DNA of 64,000 nt from positions 62,001-126,000 of the forward strand of contig JBEKTW010000002.1 of the NCBI GenBank assembly GCA_049515655.1, written 5' to 3'. The notes under the pieces were generated by a model. The model saw nothing but the letters and a program-made list of their open reading frames with translations. It searched no databases and was not told where the DNA came from. This document shows positions 61,375 to 64,000 of this stretch, piece after piece. Source of the stretch: JBEKTW01 sp049515655. GTDB taxonomy: Bacteria; Bacteroidota; Ignavibacteria; UBA10030; SZUA-254. Numbering within the stretch: the first letter of the stretch is position 1; every line of letters begins with the position of its first letter. The position numbers were made by a program, and so were the translations under genes.

Positions 61375-63747
61375 ATGGATCCGGCACTGTACGGACATAA
61401 TCCCGAAGAGCGCATCGTCGCCGTTCAGCAACTCGGCGACAGCCAGATGAGGGTCTATGTGCGCGAAGGCGGGTCCGTTGTGCGGCGCGACGACGAGTTT
61501 TATCCGTTTTTCGTTCTCGCCGACGCATCCTACCTCAGTGGTTTTTCCGAAAAACACTGGGTTCGCGAACTCGACGGTAAGAATTTTTACCGCTATCTTT
61601 GTGCCTTCACCCGCTGGGCTGATATGTGGAGCGCCGTTCATTTCATCATCGCCCGGTATGCCGCGGAACGCGGCGAAAAGGTCGATAGCTATAATGAGCT
61701 CGACCTCCTCCACGTTCGAGCCGACGCCGTTTCCCAATTCCTCATTCAATCCGGCAAGACGCTCTTCAAGCAAATGAAGTTCGAAGAGCTCCATCGCTTG
61801 CAGCTCGATATCGAAACCACCTCCGCCCGGGGACTGAATTTCGGCAATCCAAACCGGCGCGAAGACCGGATGTTTCTCATCGCGCTCTCTGACGACCGCG
61901 GATGGGAATACGTTATAGACGGGAGAAGAAACAAGGAAAAGGAGATGCTCGAGGAATTCGTTCGCATCATCCAGGAACGGGACCCGGACGTCATCGAAGG
62001 TCATAATATCTACAATGCCGATTTGCCGTATCTCCTGGGACGCTGTGAGATGCATAAAGTGGAATGTAACGTGGGCCGTGACGGGTCCAGCCCCCGTTCT
62101 CTCGATCCTCGTTCCGCCTTCTCCGAACGGACTCCCGACCATTCCTTTTACGAAATTGCGGGACGTCATATTATCGACACCCGGCAACTCGTTCAATCCC
62201 ACGACTCTTCCAAACGTTCACTAGAGCGCTATGGCCTCGGGCATGTCGCCCAGCAATTCGGTCTGGCAAAGCCCGGCAGAGTCTACGTCAAACAAGACAG
62301 GATATCCTGGTATTGGGATCATGAACCCGACCTGCTCGTCCGCTACGCCCTTGACAACGCCCATGAAACGAGACTCGTGAGCGACTGCCTTTCTCCCAAC
62401 ATCTTTTACCTCTCACAAATCGTTCCCTGCAATTATGGCACACTGGCCCGGCTCGGCGCCTCGTCAAAGATAGAATCCATCCTGCTCCGAGAGTACGTGC
62501 GGCAGAAACACTCGATTCCAAAGCCGCAACCCGGCTCCCAGACAACTGGCGGATACGCCGACATCTTCCACACCGGCGTTCTTGGTCCCATTCTGCATGT
62601 CGATGTTGAATCCATGTATCCTTCGATCATGACAACCGGGAAGATCGCCCCGGCAACGGACTCGCTGGGTGTTTTCCTGCGTGTGCTTGAGAATCTGCTG
62701 ACAATGCGCCTGGACGTGAAGAAACGGATGAAAGCCGAGAAGAACGATATTGAAAAGGCAAAATGGGATGCGATGCAATCAGCGTACAAGATTCTCATCA
62801 ACTCCTTCTATGGATACCTGGGCTACGCTAGAGCCCTGTTCAATGATTATAGTGCCGCGGACCGCGTCACGCAAACCGGCCAGAAACTCCTCGTGCAGCT
62901 CATCAACGCCATTTCCGAGAACGGCGGAACGGTCGTTGAAGTAGATACCGACGGAATTCTATTTGTCCCTCCCGCGACGCTCAAAACGGAACGTGCCGAA
63001 CAGGCGTTCACTCGACGCATGTCGAAGTTACTGCCGGAAGGAATCAACCTCAGTATCGACGGCAGATACGAGAAGATGCTCAGCTACAAGAAGAAAAATT
63101 ACGCCCTCCTCGGCTACGACGATAAGATCAGGATACGAGGTTCGTCCCTGATATCGCGTAACTTGGAAACGTGTGGAAGACGGTACATCGCGGATTCCAT
63201 TCAGGCACTCTTGAAAAATGACATCAACCGGCTCCATGAGATTTATGTGAGCCTCCGCGCCGACATATCTCAACGGAAGCTGACGGTAGCCGAATTCGCA
63301 CGTACGGAGGTACTGAAGGACGGCTTGGCGCAGTACTCGAAAGAAGTCGCGGATGGAAAGCGCAATCGGACGGCAAGTTATGAAGTCGCCATCGCGTCAA
63401 ATCTACGATGGAAACCGGGCGACCGCATTTCTTTCTACATCACGGGGAACGAAGCGACAGTGAAGGGATTTGAGAATTGTAAACTTTCCGACGAGTGGGA
63501 CCCAAATTTTCCCGATGACAATATCCCCTACTATCTGAGGCGTCTGGACGAATTCGCAAAGAAGTTCGAAGGTTTCTTCGAACCTCAGGCTTTTCACGCC
63601 ATCTTCTCTGTCGACGACCTTTTCGGGTTCTCAGCCCAGGGAATCACCGTCAGGACTGCGGCTCTCGCGCAGGAGACACAGCAAGCGGGCGATGAGGAAA
63701 GCGACTCAATTCAGGTTGACCCCAAGATATGGCTGGATGAAGGATAA
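61375..63747 (+). CDS. Family B DNA polymerase
   Basis: A 790-residue replicative-type family B polymerase with 3'-5' exonuclease. Exonuclease motifs: ExoI DIET at residues 145-148, ExoII HNIYNAD at 210-216, ExoIII YALD at 324-327. Polymerase motifs: A DVESMYPS (410-417), B KILINSFYG (472-480), C VDTDG (523-527). The usual motif C is DTDS; here Gly527 follows the second Asp. A KKKNYALL segment near residue 560 matches the KKKY region. Such PolB enzymes occur in several bacterial phyla in addition to Pol III and probably have a repair or translesion role. It starts 12 bases after slipin and may be cotranscribed. Confidence 0.93.
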   Translation: MDPALYGHNPEERIVAVQQLGDSQMRVYVREGGSVVRRDDEFYPFFVLADASYLSGFSEKHWVRELDGKNFYRYLCAFTRWADMWSAVHFIIARYAAERGEKVDSYNELDLLHVRADAVSQFLIQSGKTLFKQMKFEELHRLQLDIETTSARGLNFGNPNRREDRMFLIALSDDRGWEYVIDGRRNKEKEMLEEFVRIIQERDPDVIEGHNIYNADLPYLLGRCEMHKVECNVGRDGSSPRSLDPRSAFSERTPDHSFYEIAGRHIIDTRQLVQSHDSSKRSLERYGLGHVAQQFGLAKPGRVYVKQDRISWYWDHEPDLLVRYALDNAHETRLVSDCLSPNIFYLSQIVPCNYGTLARLGASSKIESILLREYVRQKHSIPKPQPGSQTTGGYADIFHTGVLGPILHVDVESMYPSIMTTGKIAPATDSLGVFLRVLENLLTMRLDVKKRMKAEKNDIEKAKWDAMQSAYKILINSFYGYLGYARALFNDYSAADRVTQTGQKLLVQLINAISENGGTVVEVDTDGILFVPPATLKTERAEQAFTRRMSKLLPEGINLSIDGRYEKMLSYKKKNYALLGYDDKIRIRGSSLISRNLETCGRRYIADSIQALLKNDINRLHEIYVSLRADISQRKLTVAEFARTEVLKDGLAQYSKEVADGKRNRTASYEVAIASNLRWKPGDRISFYITGNEATVKGFENCKLSDEWDPNFPDDNIPYYLRRLDEFAKKFEGFFEPQAFHAIFSVDDLFGFSAQGITVRTAALAQETQQAGDEESDSIQVDPKIWLDEG

Positions 63748-63767
63748 TCATTGTCCGGAGGAAGATC

Positions 63768-64000
63768 TCAATTTGGGCGGTGTGCTTCCACCCAACCCCG
63801 TATGTACTTAACGATCTCGATCGTGGACGCCCCCGGAGTGAATAGTTCCCCCACCCCCATCTCCTTAAGCACTTTGAGATCCTGGTCCGGTATGATCCCG
63901 CCGCCGAACAGCAGAACATCATTCAGTCCTTTTTCTTTCATCAACTTCAAAACCTTTGGGAACACCGTCATGTGCGCGCCGCTGAGCAAACTGATGCCGA
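63768..64000 (-). CDS. Cobalamin (B12)-binding domain protein, C-terminal part
   Basis: Only the last ~77 residues are in the window. They include GISLLSGAHMT, VLLFGGGIIPDQD and LFTPGASTIEIV, which are the second half of the methylmalonyl-CoA mutase-type B12-binding domain (helices around SLLSG and the GG motif that contacts the nucleotide loop). The product may be the C-terminal part of a methylmalonyl-CoA mutase subunit or a free-standing B12-binding subunit (McmA2-like); the beginning lies beyond the right edge. Convergent with the polymerase gene at 20 bases. Confidence 0.85.
   Translation of the reverse strand, partial: GISLLSGAHMTVFPKVLKLMKEKGLNDVLLFGGGIIPDQDLKVLKEMGVGELFTPGASTIEIVKYIRGWVEAHRPN

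Noticed and set aside
61294..62202. Minus-strand open frame of about 300 codons opposite slipin/PolB
   Set aside because: It lies entirely antisense to well-supported genes and has no recognisable family; high GC and lack of stops explain it.

Overview
The window looks like a chromosome segment from a member of the Fibrobacteres-Chlorobi-Bacteroidetes group, most probably an Ignavibacteria-like lineage. The reasons are three large secreted proteins ending in a type IX secretion (T9SS) sorting domain with the QN[FY]PNPFNPTT signature, a PorV/PorQ-family outer-membrane protein, a TonB-dependent receptor with a carboxypeptidase-regulatory domain, Bacteroidota-style lipoproteins, and housekeeping enzymes typical of that group. 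No transposase, integrase, phage gene or CRISPR array is visible. The placement is inferred from protein families, not from rRNA, which is absent here.

Layout. 1-3157 (minus): start of a BamD-like lipoprotein gene (cut by the window edge), an unknown membrane-anchored protein, glutamate dehydrogenase and HtpX. 3642-8881 (minus): aconitase, phosphoglycerate mutase and a DUF72 protein, separated by repeat-rich spacers. 9047-11226 (plus): a MacB/LolD-type ABC transporter pair. 11478-13206 (minus): aldo/keto reductase and a small membrane protein. 13409-17256 (plus): a GT39-like membrane glycosyltransferase with C-terminal TPRs, a cold-shock protein and a fatty acid desaturase, followed by a minus-strand RRM protein. 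17973-39216 is dominated by very large exported proteins: a sortilin-like beta-propeller protein, a Tricorn-type protease, a T9SS protein with 14 short propeller repeats, and a tandem pair of paralogous T9SS propeller proteins; a YchF-like ATPase lies among them.

39420-47793: a DUF2721 protein (plus), then a long minus-strand run read as tRNA-Ser(GCT), gltX, glnS, folB, folK, deoxynucleoside kinase, small membrane protein, nadA and an M28 peptidase. Several of these genes overlap or nearly touch, which suggests cotranscription of translation, folate and nucleotide genes. 48151-48576 is an orphan gene. 48608-58651 is a tight five-gene minus-strand operon with overlapping or nearly touching genes: an exported protein, a lipoprotein carrying a Ycf48-like propeller, a TonB-dependent receptor, a PorV/PorQ-like barrel and an NHL lipoprotein. 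It looks like one cell-envelope machine and is the best candidate here for an undescribed system. 58869-58997 holds a promoter-hairpin-terminator unit that looks like an unannotated small RNA. It is followed by tRNA-Ser(GGA), an NfeD-slipin membrane pair, a family B DNA polymerase and the C-terminal end of a cobalamin-binding protein.

The spacers carry several families of dispersed palindromic or inverted repeats that recur inside the window. They are listed as repeats and discussed as findings. All coordinates were derived by reading; no alignment, folding or database search was run.
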